From Desulfosediminicola ganghwensis (GTDB taxonomy: Bacteria > Desulfobacterota > Desulfobulbia > Desulfobulbales > Desulfocapsaceae), in contig NZ_CP050699.1 in assembly GCF_005116675.2 (NCBI RefSeq), forward strand, positions 3,185,001 to 3,249,000: a DNA stretch of 64,000 nucleotides. Reading direction: 5' to 3'. A model generated the notes under the pieces. The model was not told the DNA's origin, searched no databases, and worked only from the letters and a program-made list of their open reading frames with translations. The position numbers and the translations under genes are program-made. Below are positions 1-8,868 of this stretch, one piece after another (within the stretch, counting starts at the first letter, position 1; every line of letters starts with the position of its first letter).

Positions 1-1530
1 ACGTGAGGTTTGACTGTCCTCGATAACAAAAATGGATTTCTGGCTATTTTTTACGGATGCCGGCGAAATGACAGGGGTTCCCCTTTTCTGGCTTTCACCC
101 GTTTGCTGTTTTGAAATTCCAGTAGCCGGTGCCGTGGGCTGATCTGCTTTCAAAGTGTTGGTAGTGAGTGAGGGGAGTGGGGCCTTGTTCGGGTCCCTCG
201 TCTTTTTGATATATTGCTGAACAAGCTCCGTAAGCTTTTTGGGGTCAAACGGTTTAGTGACATACTCACTTGCTCCGGATTGAATACCGAGCAGGCGGTC
301 AGTGGAATCCTGCCTGCCCGTGAGCATGATAACCGGAATATTTTTCATGCCTTTGAGTTGTCTGAGCTTTGGTAATAACTCGTGACCGTTGATATCTGGC
401 AGCATGAGGTCCAGAAGTATAAGGTCAATAGAGGCAGACTGTGCCTTAGCCATGGCCTCTGCACCATTTTCGGCCTCAACTATCCTATAGCCAAGACGTT
501 CAAAGAGCATTGATAGAACTTTGCGCGAAGTCTTGCTATCTTCGACCATCATCACTGTGACCTGGCTGCTCTGATGACGGGGCTCCTTCCTGGCTTCGGG
601 TTCGGGGTTTCTGTCGTTGGCTTTAGCCAGAGTCAGGAGGAGAGAAAGGCTCTTACGGTAGAGTGTGGATTGGGGTGAGAGCCTGACTGCGTCCCTCATC
701 AATGGGAGTGCTTTTTCGTACTGCTTGAGGTTGAAAGAGCCAAGTGAGAGCGTATAAGCGATACGCGCATTTTCAGGATCTTTCTCCAGGGCACGGTGGT
801 AATAGACAAGAGACTGCTGTATTTCTTCCTGCTTGATATCGGATGCCAGCGGTTGTCCTGTAACTATAAGAGATGCTTTACAGTGACCACAGGTCGTGCC
901 CTCATCCAGAAGCGACCAGCAGAATACGCAACGTTTAACACTTTCCGGAATATCTTCCAGCTGAGGCCTCATCTTCCGCGATTCCCGCCAGATATCTCTA
1001 TCGTCGTTCCCCCATCGGTAGGCCTCATCAAGTGCTTTTATGATGTAATCATCCCTGGTGAGAAGGCGTGATTGCCAGAGCCATGCGGGGTAGTAAAACC
1101 TATTTTGGCGCAGAATACGTAACAGAAGCTCCGCAGCTTGTTTGTTTTTGAACTGGAAGAAAAGGAGCAGAGCATCTTCGAGGTATTTCTCCTCGTCGAC
1201 GGGTATCTGCTTTTCCGATTGAGTTTGCAAACTGGACGTGTAATGGAGAATCTGCTCCAGCGAAAGAGAGATGTTCTTTGGTGCTGGTGCTGATTGCTCG
1301 TCGATAGCAATAGTGGTGTTTTCGAGACTTACCAGGGTAAGCACAGCACCGTTTCCGTTGAGTTTTCCCGTTGTGGCAGAAAGGAGTTGACCGCTACGTA
1401 TCTGAACAATTCCCTGCCTGTTCCCGCTTTTGATGTGCAGATCAAGGCTGCTTCCTTTTCTGCGGGCAGACTGGATGTGATCGAGAATAGTATTGTTCAG
1501 ATCTGTTGAACTGTGAACTATTTTTGACAT
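1..1530 (-). CDS. DUF4388-like / multi-receiver response regulator (3' end outside window)
   Basis: The frame is open from an ATG at 1530 down to the window edge, so the C-terminus is missing. Residues about 1-70 look like a DUF4388 (PATAN-like) domain. A helical repeat region follows, containing a short CxxC...CxxC zinc-ribbon-like motif (about residue 205) and TPR-like helices. At about residues 330-445 there is a complete CheY-type receiver: MMVEDS at its start, phospho-acceptor Asp in LLDLMLPD, then the conserved Thr (MLTG) and Lys (TKPF). After a Pro/Thr/Ser-rich linker a second receiver begins (SIFVIEDSQTSR) and is cut by the edge. Domain order suggests a phosphorelay or gliding/pilus-type signalling protein. 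The output domain cannot be seen. Confidence 0.8.
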   Translation of the reverse strand, partial: MSKIVHSSTDLNNTILDHIQSARRKGSSLDLHIKSGNRQGIVQIRSGQLLSATTGKLNGNGAVLTLVSLENTTIAIDEQSAPAPKNISLSLEQILHYTSSLQTQSEKQIPVDEEKYLEDALLLFFQFKNKQAAELLLRILRQNRFYYPAWLWQSRLLTRDDYIIKALDEAYRWGNDDRDIWRESRKMRPQLEDIPESVKRCVFCWSLLDEGTTCGHCKASLIVTGQPLASDIKQEEIQQSLVYYHRALEKDPENARIAYTLSLGSFNLKQYEKALPLMRDAVRLSPQSTLYRKSLSLLLTLAKANDRNPEPEARKEPRHQSSQVTVMMVEDSKTSRKVLSMLFERLGYRIVEAENGAEAMAKAQSASIDLILLDLMLPDINGHELLPKLRQLKGMKNIPVIMLTGRQDSTDRLLGIQSGASEYVTKPFDPKKLTELVQQYIKKTRDPNKAPLPSLTTNTLKADQPTAPATGISKQQTGESQKRGTPVISPASVKNSQKSIFVIEDSQTSR

Positions 1531-1722
1531 ATGAATCGTAGCACCTTGAATCTAAATTATTTTCATATGCTATTTAACCGTTGCCTGTACAATTGTTCAG
1601 TGTTTAACAGGTGAGCGGTAGTCACAAGCTGTCTGTTACTGTTACAGCTGCAAGTTGGATAAACAGGAACCATGGCGCTGCTTCAGCTCAGAATCGTAGC
1701 AACGGCAGTTCCGCATACCTGT

Positions 1723-2892
1723 CTACGGACACACTGAATCATGGGTTGTAAATTTTTCATCTACAATTTTGCCGACAACGATACACTTATCAGGGTTACC
1801 GCTGGCGTTGAAACTCATCATGCCGGTGGCCCCTTCAAAGTTGCGGAGCTTGGCCAATTGACGTTGAACCGCAACACGGTCATCAATAAGATTGCCGGTT
1901 AAGCCACCGGTATCTTTAATTGCTTTGAATAATGCACGCATGGCATCCCAGGTGAGCGCTGCAGGTTCATCAGGAACCAGGTCATATGCTTTGCTGTATT
2001 GCTCAACGAATGTTTTGTTAATTCCTTGAGCATTGCCGGGTAGATAATTGCTGGTAAAGACAACGCCGTTACAGTTTGCCCCGCAACGTTCCAGGAGTTC
2101 ATCGGTTGCATATCCTTCTGTGCCAAGGATCGGGATATCAAGGCCGAGTTCGATCATCTGTTCAACAACCGTGGGAACTTCATAGTATTGCTGTGGAAGG
2201 AACAGTACTTCGGCACCTGAAAGAAGAATGTTTTTGATCTGTGCACGGAAATCAGTGTCTCCATTCCTGAATTGCTCATTTGCCACCACGGCTCCTGGAC
2301 CATGGTACTCTTCAAAATCTTTTATAAACGCTTTTGCCATGCCGCTGGAGTAGATATTGGTGGCATTAAAAAGCACGGCACCCTTCTTCGCCCCGTATTC
2401 CTGATCGGCAAATTTGGTGAGAATAGGTGTCTGGTCAGTGTAGACAAAGCAGCTTCTGAAAGAGAAAGGCATTTTCTCAGTGGTTTTGGGAACAGTGGAC
2501 CAGGGGCTGATGACGACAGTGGAGAAAGCATTTGCCATTTGCCCTACAGGGACTGCCTGTTTACTGCTTAAAGGCCCGATCATGGCAAGAACGCGGTGCT
2601 TTGAGACCTGTTCAATGACGAGATTGGCTGCCTTGGTTGGGTCAGCATCGTTGTTGCCGTAAATATATTCGACATCATAGACTTTATCACCAACCCTAAG
2701 CCCACCTGCTGCCTTGATATCTTCCAGAAGAAGTTCAGCTGCATTCTGTCCATGTCTTGCAGCTAATTCAAGTCCACCGGTCAAAGGAAAGTTAAAACCA
2801 ATACGTATCGTACCGTCAGCGGCTATTGCCTGCGGGCAGAGCATAAGAAACGCAACGCTATAGAAGAGGAGGAAGGTCCTAATTTGGGTCAT
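1723..2892 (-). CDS. LivJ-type branched-chain amino-acid/amide binding protein (paralogue 1)
   Basis: This is a periplasmic solute-binding protein of the Peripla_BP_6 / LivJ family. It has an N-terminal signal peptide (hydrophobic core FLLFYSVAFLML, cleavage near AIAA), then the family opening TIRIGFNFPLTG, a central AMIGPLSS motif and a VVISPWST motif. I start it at 2892 rather than at the upstream in-frame ATG (2955), because a CGGAG ribosome site lies just ahead and the signal peptide begins there. It closely resembles the protein at 3240-4409, so the two arose by tandem duplication. No permease or ATPase gene of a Liv transporter adjoins. The neighbour is a chemoreceptor, so a sensory role is possible. 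Ligand unknown. Confidence 0.85.
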   Translation of the reverse strand: MTQIRTFLLFYSVAFLMLCPQAIAADGTIRIGFNFPLTGGLELAARHGQNAAELLLEDIKAAGGLRVGDKVYDVEYIYGNNDADPTKAANLVIEQVSKHRVLAMIGPLSSKQAVPVGQMANAFSTVVISPWSTVPKTTEKMPFSFRSCFVYTDQTPILTKFADQEYGAKKGAVLFNATNIYSSGMAKAFIKDFEEYHGPGAVVANEQFRNGDTDFRAQIKNILLSGAEVLFLPQQYYEVPTVVEQMIELGLDIPILGTEGYATDELLERCGANCNGVVFTSNYLPGNAQGINKTFVEQYSKAYDLVPDEPAALTWDAMRALFKAIKDTGGLTGNLIDDRVAVQRQLAKLRNFEGATGMMSFNASGNPDKCIVVGKIVDEKFTTHDSVCP

Positions 2893-3239
2893 TGAATACT
2901 CCGTTAAGCTATCAACCGAGATACTCGTGGTATCAGGTAGATTATCTTTCAACAAGCTGATTTTCTAAAAATATCCGAACATTAGATATCTGTTTTGAAA
3001 ATCGACAAGTGCCGAAATCAACTAAGACAACTTAGTGCCTTATGGACATATGCAGGTTTTGCAGATGTCTCAAGTGAACAGCATGCAATGACTTGAGACA
3101 TCTGTAAAAAAGATTGTGCAATGTGCTATTGGTAAAAAAAACAATATTATAAATTGATTACCCACTAAGTTTGAATTGAGCTATAAAAGCCCCAAGTGTT
3201 TTCACACAGTTGAATCGATTGCGGTAAAGCCTGGTTGAA
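2893..3239. other. Intergenic spacer with two inverted repeats
   Basis: No gene seen. It contains a perfect 14-bp inverted repeat (arms 3062-3075 and 3091-3104, 15-nt loop with a central GCATGC) and a small 6-bp hairpin (3021-3036). The remainder is AT-rich. Confidence 0.6.
3062..3104. repeat. Perfect 14-bp inverted repeat between paralogous binding-protein genes
   Basis: The arms CAGATGTCTCAAGT and ACTTGAGACATCTG are exactly complementary across a 15-nt loop. Neither strand has a T-run after the hairpin, so it is not a standard intrinsic terminator. It could stabilise or attenuate the polycistronic message between the two binding-protein genes, or be a protein-binding site. Confidence 0.7.
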
Positions 3240-4409
3240 TTATGGGCAGACAGAATCGTTGAAAGTGAAAAGACCATCAACGATCTTGACAATAATTGTG
3301 CACTTCTTGGGGGTCCCGCTGGCATTGAAGCTCATCATGCCGGAAGCACCGTCAAAGTTTTTTAACTGAGCGAGTGAAGTATTAACAGCCTTGCGGTCTT
3401 GGAGCAGGTTGCCGGTTAATTCACCTGTATTCTGAATTGCTTTCAACAGAGCCCTGATTGCGTCCCAGGTAAGGGCTGCCGGCTCATCTGGGTTCTTGCC
3501 ATACGCTTTTGAATATGATTCCACGAATGTCTTGTTGATGCCGGTTGCTCCGCCAGGTGCATAGTTTCCTGTGAAAATGAGGCCGTCGCATTCACTGCCG
3601 CACTCTCCGACAAGATCTCCGCCGGCCCATGAATTACTGCCTACAATGGGGATATCCAGGCCTACTTCCTTGGCTTGACGCACTATGAGTGGGACTTCAT
3701 TGTAATGCTGCGGAGTGAAAAGAACCTGGGCACCGGACAACCTGATTCGCTCAAGTTGGGGGCGGAAATCTTTGTCCTCAGTCCTGAACTCCTCAAAGGC
3801 GACGACTGAGCCTGTTCCGTTCACCTTCTCAAATGCAGCTTTAAAGGATGAAGCCATACCTCTCGGGTAGGCACTGAGTATATCGTATAGAACCGCAGCA
3901 CGTGTCGCACCATATTCTTTGGCAGTATACTGTGTGAGAACAGGCCCTTGTTCTGTGTAAATGAAGCAGCTTCTAAAAGAGAACGGTTTGTCCTTGGTAG
4001 TTACAGGTGAAGTTGACCAGGGGCTGATGACAGTGGTTGAAAACGAATTGGCCATTTCTGCAACGGGGATCGCCTGCCTGGAACTCAAGGGACCGATCAT
4101 GGCCAGTACGCTGTCTTTAGTGATGTGTTCTACTGTGAGAGCAGATGCTTTTACGGGGTTTGAATTGTTATTGCCGTAGAGAAATTCTACATCGTAAATT
4201 TTATCACCTACCCTAAGCCCACCTTGGGCAATGAGATCTTTACGAACGAGTTCGGCTGCATCCTTTGCATGATTGCCAACCATGCTGAACATGCCGATAA
4301 GTGGAATATTGAAACCAATGCGAATGGTACCGTCGGCACCATTGACGTTTTGGCATAAAACAACCAGAACGAGTGAGCCGAGCAAGAAAATGCGGAATAA
4401 TCGAGTCAT
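3240..4409 (-). CDS. LivJ-type branched-chain amino-acid/amide binding protein (paralogue 2)
   Basis: This is the second member of the tandem pair of Peripla_BP_6 proteins. It has a signal peptide (core FLLGSLVLVVLC), the opening TIRIGFNIPLIG, AMIGPLSS and TVISPWST motifs, and the same C-terminal MMSFNASG segment as its paralogue. I choose the ATG at 4409, with GGTG six bases ahead, over the ATG at 4421 because the signal peptide fits better. Its start lies about 75 bp after the stop of the chemoreceptor gene on the same strand, so chemoreceptor, this gene and paralogue 1 may be co-transcribed. Predicted to bind an amino acid, amide or similar small ligand in the periplasm. Confidence 0.85.
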   Translation of the reverse strand: MTRLFRIFLLGSLVLVVLCQNVNGADGTIRIGFNIPLIGMFSMVGNHAKDAAELVRKDLIAQGGLRVGDKIYDVEFLYGNNNSNPVKASALTVEHITKDSVLAMIGPLSSRQAIPVAEMANSFSTTVISPWSTSPVTTKDKPFSFRSCFIYTEQGPVLTQYTAKEYGATRAAVLYDILSAYPRGMASSFKAAFEKVNGTGSVVAFEEFRTEDKDFRPQLERIRLSGAQVLFTPQHYNEVPLIVRQAKEVGLDIPIVGSNSWAGGDLVGECGSECDGLIFTGNYAPGGATGINKTFVESYSKAYGKNPDEPAALTWDAIRALLKAIQNTGELTGNLLQDRKAVNTSLAQLKNFDGASGMMSFNASGTPKKCTIIVKIVDGLFTFNDSVCP

Positions 4410-4482
4410 CTGGAACACCATAGTTTGGTGCCCGGCAACAGAGGTAGCCGGGCATTTATCATTGCAGACAGTCAGGTGGGAA

Positions 4483-6645
4483 CTAGGCAGCCTTTACTGT
4501 GTCGGTAACCTTGAACATTTCAACAGAGGCACGCAGATCGTGAGCGGTGCGGCTCAAAATGTCCATTGAGGTTGCAGTTTCCTGGGAAGATCTGGAAGAT
4601 TCAGTACTTACTTCACCAACCTCCTGCATTGTTACAGTAATTTCCTCAGAAACCTGTACCTGTTTTGTGGCTGCTACGGTAATGGACTCAATCAGATCGG
4701 CAAGCTGGTTGGATACCTGCTCAATTTCCTGAAGCTTGGCATGGGCCCCGTCAGCAAGCTGGGAACCCTGAACAACTTTACTGATACTCTCATCCATGCG
4801 GGTACTAACGTTTTTAATTTCCGCCTGAATGTTCTTAACAAGTGCCTCGATCTGCTTGGTAGAGTTACCGGAACTTTCTGCAAGTCGCTGGACCTCGTCC
4901 GCAACTACGGCAAAGCCGTGACCCGCGTCACCCGCCATTGCAGCCTGGATTGAAGCATTCAGGGCAAGGATGGATGTACGGTCGGCAATGTCGTTGATGA
5001 TCTGAATAACGTTACCGATTTCCATGGAACTTTCGCCGAGACGTTTAATGGAGCGTGCAGTCTCGTTAATTTCCTCACGAATTTCGTTCATCGCGTCATT
5101 GGTTCTCTGTACTGCTTCCGCACCTTCACGGGCGTTGAGTCTTGAAGCCTCTGATACGTTTGCTGACTGCTGTGCGTTTTCAGATACGTCTTTAATGGAG
5201 TTTGCCATTTGCTCAATAGCTTCAATCGCTTGATTCACCTTTTGGGTCTGCTCGATATTTCTATTAGCAAGGGTCATGGTCTGCTTGGAAACCTCTTCAG
5301 AGGTATCATCTACGGACTCAGTGGCTTCTTTAACCTTTCGAATAATGTCGGAGAGCTGATCGGTCATAGCGTTAAAGGAGTCGGCAATAGCGCCGGTCAT
5401 ATCCTCGGTAACCTCAGCACGTGCGGTAAGGTCACCCTCGGTAAGGGAACTGATCTCCTCAAGCAGCTTCATGATCGAGTTCTGGATTGCATCGCGCTCA
5501 GTCTGACTCTGGATAAGAACCGTAACATTATCGAGCATGGCATTCAGCGTTGTGGCCATGGAACCAAGTTCGTCGTTACTTACAACCTCGGTACGTGCAT
5601 CGTAGTTTCCTTTACCGATCTGCTCGAAGAGGGCAACGATATGGCTGATCTGACTGGTGAGACCACGGGAGAGTCGAATCGCGATAAAAATACCGATCAT
5701 AATCGCGATTCCACCCACGGCAATTACGAGTTGCTGGGTGAGCTTGGTAGACTCTTCCATCTGCGTACGAGCAGAAGCCTCATTGCGAACTGCGTTCTTG
5801 AGAAAGGATGCAATAATCGGTTCAGCATTCTGAGCTGCTTTTTCATAGGTCTCGATCCTGGCAGTAATTACCTCATCGGTATTTGCTACCTCTGTAAACC
5901 ATTTGGTGAATTCTTCGGTTTTTTGGATGAGGCGACCCTGCTCATGATCAGAAAAAGGCAGGCTTGAAATTGTTTCCAAAAAATTATCGCGCTCGAAAAT
6001 GACTCCAACTGCGACATCGCGGGTAGGGGTCATCAGGTAATCTTTGAGAGTGTTCTGGAGCTGGAAATAGGCGTTGGAGAGCGCCATTGAGTCGAGAGTT
6101 TCAACTGTCGCGTGTAAGGCAGCTGCACTTTCCTCGAGTTTGATAAGCTCACCAAACTCCGGATCCGCACGCAGTTCAAGAATGTTCACTGTACCGATAA
6201 AGGCACTGAGATATTCGTTGATCGACTGCATCGCGGTCTGGGCGGTATCGATATCGGCCTGGCTGGTCGCCAGCTGTTGGATCTGATAGATGGTCTGGTA
6301 GGACTGACCACCGTGGTCGGTAAATGGGCTGAGGTATGTATCCTTGGCTTCCTGGATACCGATAGATTTGTATTTGATGAGGAAGTCTTTTTCGTAGCTT
6401 TGCATCATTCGCAGATGCTTCTCTGTTTCAAGACTCAGTCGCGCGATTGTACCGTGAATATTAACAAGGTCATCAATGGTCTTGTTGGCGATGGTCTGGG
6501 AAACCAGGGTAATCGCACTTACTGAAAGAGTAAGTAAAATCATTACGAAAAATGCAAGCATAAGCTTACTGCGAATGCTAAAGCTGCTTGCCAGTCGTGA
6601 AAAAAGAGTACTTTTTGCTTCAGCCCCTTTACTTTTGCTTTCCAT
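4483..6645 (-). CDS. Methyl-accepting chemotaxis protein
   Basis: This is a transmembrane chemoreceptor of about 720 residues. It has a short basic N-terminus, a first membrane helix near residues 30-55, a helical periplasmic sensor of about 250 residues, a second membrane helix near 305-325, then HAMP and a long coiled-coil signalling domain. The hairpin tip is canonical (DIADRTSILALNASIQAA), as is GFAVVADEVQRLAESS. No CheR/CheB-tethering pentapeptide is seen at the C-terminus. A GTG at 6648 is also in frame, but the GGAGGA immediately before it leaves the ATG at 6645 as the better start. The two solute-binding-protein genes downstream suggest that liganded binding proteins may dock on its sensor domain; that is inference. 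Confidence 0.93.
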   Translation of the reverse strand: MESKSKGAEAKSTLFSRLASSFSIRSKLMLAFFVMILLTLSVSAITLVSQTIANKTIDDLVNIHGTIARLSLETEKHLRMMQSYEKDFLIKYKSIGIQEAKDTYLSPFTDHGGQSYQTIYQIQQLATSQADIDTAQTAMQSINEYLSAFIGTVNILELRADPEFGELIKLEESAAALHATVETLDSMALSNAYFQLQNTLKDYLMTPTRDVAVGVIFERDNFLETISSLPFSDHEQGRLIQKTEEFTKWFTEVANTDEVITARIETYEKAAQNAEPIIASFLKNAVRNEASARTQMEESTKLTQQLVIAVGGIAIMIGIFIAIRLSRGLTSQISHIVALFEQIGKGNYDARTEVVSNDELGSMATTLNAMLDNVTVLIQSQTERDAIQNSIMKLLEEISSLTEGDLTARAEVTEDMTGAIADSFNAMTDQLSDIIRKVKEATESVDDTSEEVSKQTMTLANRNIEQTQKVNQAIEAIEQMANSIKDVSENAQQSANVSEASRLNAREGAEAVQRTNDAMNEIREEINETARSIKRLGESSMEIGNVIQIINDIADRTSILALNASIQAAMAGDAGHGFAVVADEVQRLAESSGNSTKQIEALVKNIQAEIKNVSTRMDESISKVVQGSQLADGAHAKLQEIEQVSNQLADLIESITVAATKQVQVSEEITVTMQEVGEVSTESSRSSQETATSMDILSRTAHDLRASVEMFKVTDTVKAA

Positions 6646-7582
6646 CACTCCTCCATAAATCCAGATTCAGCCCTTTTCGGACTACCTTTTCAGACAACTT
6701 TTTCAGAAAAAACGAACTGGGACATACTTTTTACTACCTGTGTCGTTCGGATAACAGAAGCCTGGAATCTTTAAAGATTTCAATAACCCGTCTCCCCCCC
6801 AGCAACACCGTGTAATTTTAACCTCCTTGACCGACCAATTTGCGCAAATTAAAAAATCTCATGTATTGAATATGTTACATGAAATAATGGCTATTAAAGA
6901 TAGTCAGGAGAGGCCGGCTTTATGCTGTATGTCCCTTGTTTAACAACGTAAAATTGAAAATCATAGTAAATGAATTGATATTGTTTGTCTAGCCTTGTTT
7001 ATGGCCGTACTCCTTATTTATAAAAGAGATTTTCGACATATGTCGGTGTGGCGATGGATCACTCAGTAGATACTGATCGATTATCTCATATTGAAAATGA
7101 AATTTGGCAAATCAGGAAAGATCTGTACCCCTAAGGTGAAAAACAGGGGCGAGCTGAGTCTTTCTTTTTCAATCTGCGGATCAGTCAAGTTCAGCTTCAC
7201 AAAGTGAAGAGTTGGGGACAGGGGGGCAGGGTAAGAGCGTAACGCCAAAGAGATCTTCTCCAATAAAATAAAATAATTCAGCATATTAGACAAAACAGTT
7301 ACCAATAAGCCAGGCCTGCACCTCACGTTTTTTTCCTCACATTTTCACGCCAAAAAATTAACGGGGGAATCAGATTTTTTCTTTGAATGTATGAGCTCTG
7401 GTCCCTGATAAGGAAACCCCACGCTTCTGTCTTGACGATGGCTGGAAAAGATGGGAAAACATCACATTTTCATGAAGTGATGAAAGAAATACTGGTTATA
7501 TTTTTACTTTGTAATTAACCGCTCCGGCAAAGCTGGAGACGAAATTTGAATATTCACTGACGGTTGCCGTATATAGAATCTC
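6646..7582. other. 937-bp gap, no convincing gene
   Basis: Upstream of the chemoreceptor (left) and mutY (right), this must hold both promoters. The 81-codon frame on the minus strand at 7081-7326 has no family features or ribosome site and is not called. A perfect 14-bp palindrome (AATTTGCGCAAATT, 6837-6850) lies about 190 bp upstream of the chemoreceptor start. Confidence 0.6.
6837..6850. promoter_or_regulatory. Candidate operator palindrome upstream of chemoreceptor
   Basis: AATTTGCGCAAATT is a perfect 14-bp dyad in an AT-rich region about 190 bp before the chemoreceptor start. The symmetry and length fit a dimeric regulator site. The regulator is unknown and the palindrome could be chance. 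Confidence 0.35.
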
Positions 7583-8695
7583 ATGAAACATATTGCTGAA
7601 AATCTCCTGGATTGGTTCAAGAACTGCTCCAGACCCCTTCCCTGGAGGAAAAGTTACAATCCGTATCATGTCTGGATTTCAGAGATAATGCTGCAGCAGA
7701 CCCAAATGGAGCGTGGCGTGGGCTATTTCACCAGATGGATCGCTCGATTTCCCGATGTTGCCGCTGTGGCCAGGGCAGAAGAGCAGGAAATCATGAAACT
7801 CTGGGAAGGGCTCGGTTACTATGCCAGAGCCAGAAACCTGCATGCTACGGCAAAGATTGTTCATGCTGAATTTGGTGGGGATATTCCTTGTGACACGGAG
7901 ACACTCCTCACGCTGCCAGGGATAGGACCATACACCGCAGCTGCAATAAGCAGTATCGCCGGGAACGTAGATATTCCGGTGGTGGATGCTAATGTACTGA
8001 GAGTTTTTGCCCGCCTTTTTGATATAGAAGGAAATATTAAAAGTGGAGCAGTAAAAAAGGATATTGAGCAAAAGGCCTGGGAACTTTTACCGAAAGGTAA
8101 GGCAAGACTATATAACCAGGCGCTGATGGATTTGGGCGGTTTGATTTGTCTGCCTCGTAACCCTCGATGCAACATCTGCCCGGTAGCTGAGTTGTGTCGT
8201 GCAAGGAGGCAGGGTACAGTTGATGAGCGTCCGGTCAAGGTGGCAGCTGAAAAAAAGATTCTCATAGAGATGGCAACAGGTGTTCTGAATAAAGACGGCA
8301 GATTATTTATTCAGCAACGTCTGGCTGATGATATTTGGGGAGGGCTCTGGGAGTTTCCCGGAGGCGGTGTAGAGCCTGGTGAGTCTCCGGATGAAGCGGT
8401 GGTGCGGGAGTACCGGGAAGAGACAGGCTTTAAGGTTACGGTTTGCTCAAAAATCACCACTTTGACCCACTTTTACACCAAGTACAAGGTTGTGCTGCAC
8501 TGTTACGGCTGCCGAATGATTTCAGATACCCTGCAACCTTTACAGCTGACCGCAGCGCAACAGTATCGGTGGGTTTTTCCGGAAGAACTCAGTGATTTTG
8601 GTTTCCCGGCGGGGCATCGCAAGCTGCTGGAATATCTGAATGGTTCCTGTCCCGAGATTCTTGTTGATCCCTGCTCTGAAATCGTGAAAAACTAG
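7583..8695 (+). CDS. mutY: Adenine DNA glycosylase MutY with C-terminal NUDIX domain
   Basis: MutY removes adenine mispaired with 8-oxoguanine. The helix-hairpin-helix is LPGIGPYTAAAI (residues 111-122). The catalytic Glu is in SEIMLQQT (E34) and the catalytic Asp in VVDANVLRV (D135). The 4Fe-4S cluster ligands follow the C-X6-C-X2-C-X5-C pattern (C189, C196, C199, C205). Residues about 225-350 form the NUDIX-like 8-oxoG recognition domain with an intact-looking box (GGGVEPGE...REYREETG). The length of 370 residues is normal for the family. It converges on the Nth-XthA fusion gene, so two base-excision repair genes sit tail to tail. Confidence 0.96.
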   Translation: MKHIAENLLDWFKNCSRPLPWRKSYNPYHVWISEIMLQQTQMERGVGYFTRWIARFPDVAAVARAEEQEIMKLWEGLGYYARARNLHATAKIVHAEFGGDIPCDTETLLTLPGIGPYTAAAISSIAGNVDIPVVDANVLRVFARLFDIEGNIKSGAVKKDIEQKAWELLPKGKARLYNQALMDLGGLICLPRNPRCNICPVAELCRARRQGTVDERPVKVAAEKKILIEMATGVLNKDGRLFIQQRLADDIWGGLWEFPGGGVEPGESPDEAVVREYREETGFKVTVCSKITTLTHFYTKYKVVLHCYGCRMISDTLQPLQLTAAQQYRWVFPEELSDFGFPAGHRKLLEYLNGSCPEILVDPCSEIVKN

Positions 8696-8868
8696 CCTGA
8701 AGTTGTGATCTGCATGTGCTGGTTTTACCCTGAGAGAGGGCGTGGTATCCGGTCGGCTAAAAGGGAGTGATTGCCAAATCGCCCTGGTCGGGGTGGCAGA
8801 TGAATCCGGGCCAGGCTCATTCGGCGATAGAACAGCAATACAACAAGCTAGGATTGTGAGACCAGATG

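Noticed and set aside
5209-5967. 252-codon frame antisense to the chemoreceptor
   Set aside because: It is a shadow of the chemoreceptor coding pattern on the other strand.
7081-7326. 81-codon minus-strand frame before mutY
   Set aside because: No ribosome site, no domain, and low-complexity hydrophobic start typical of chance frames.
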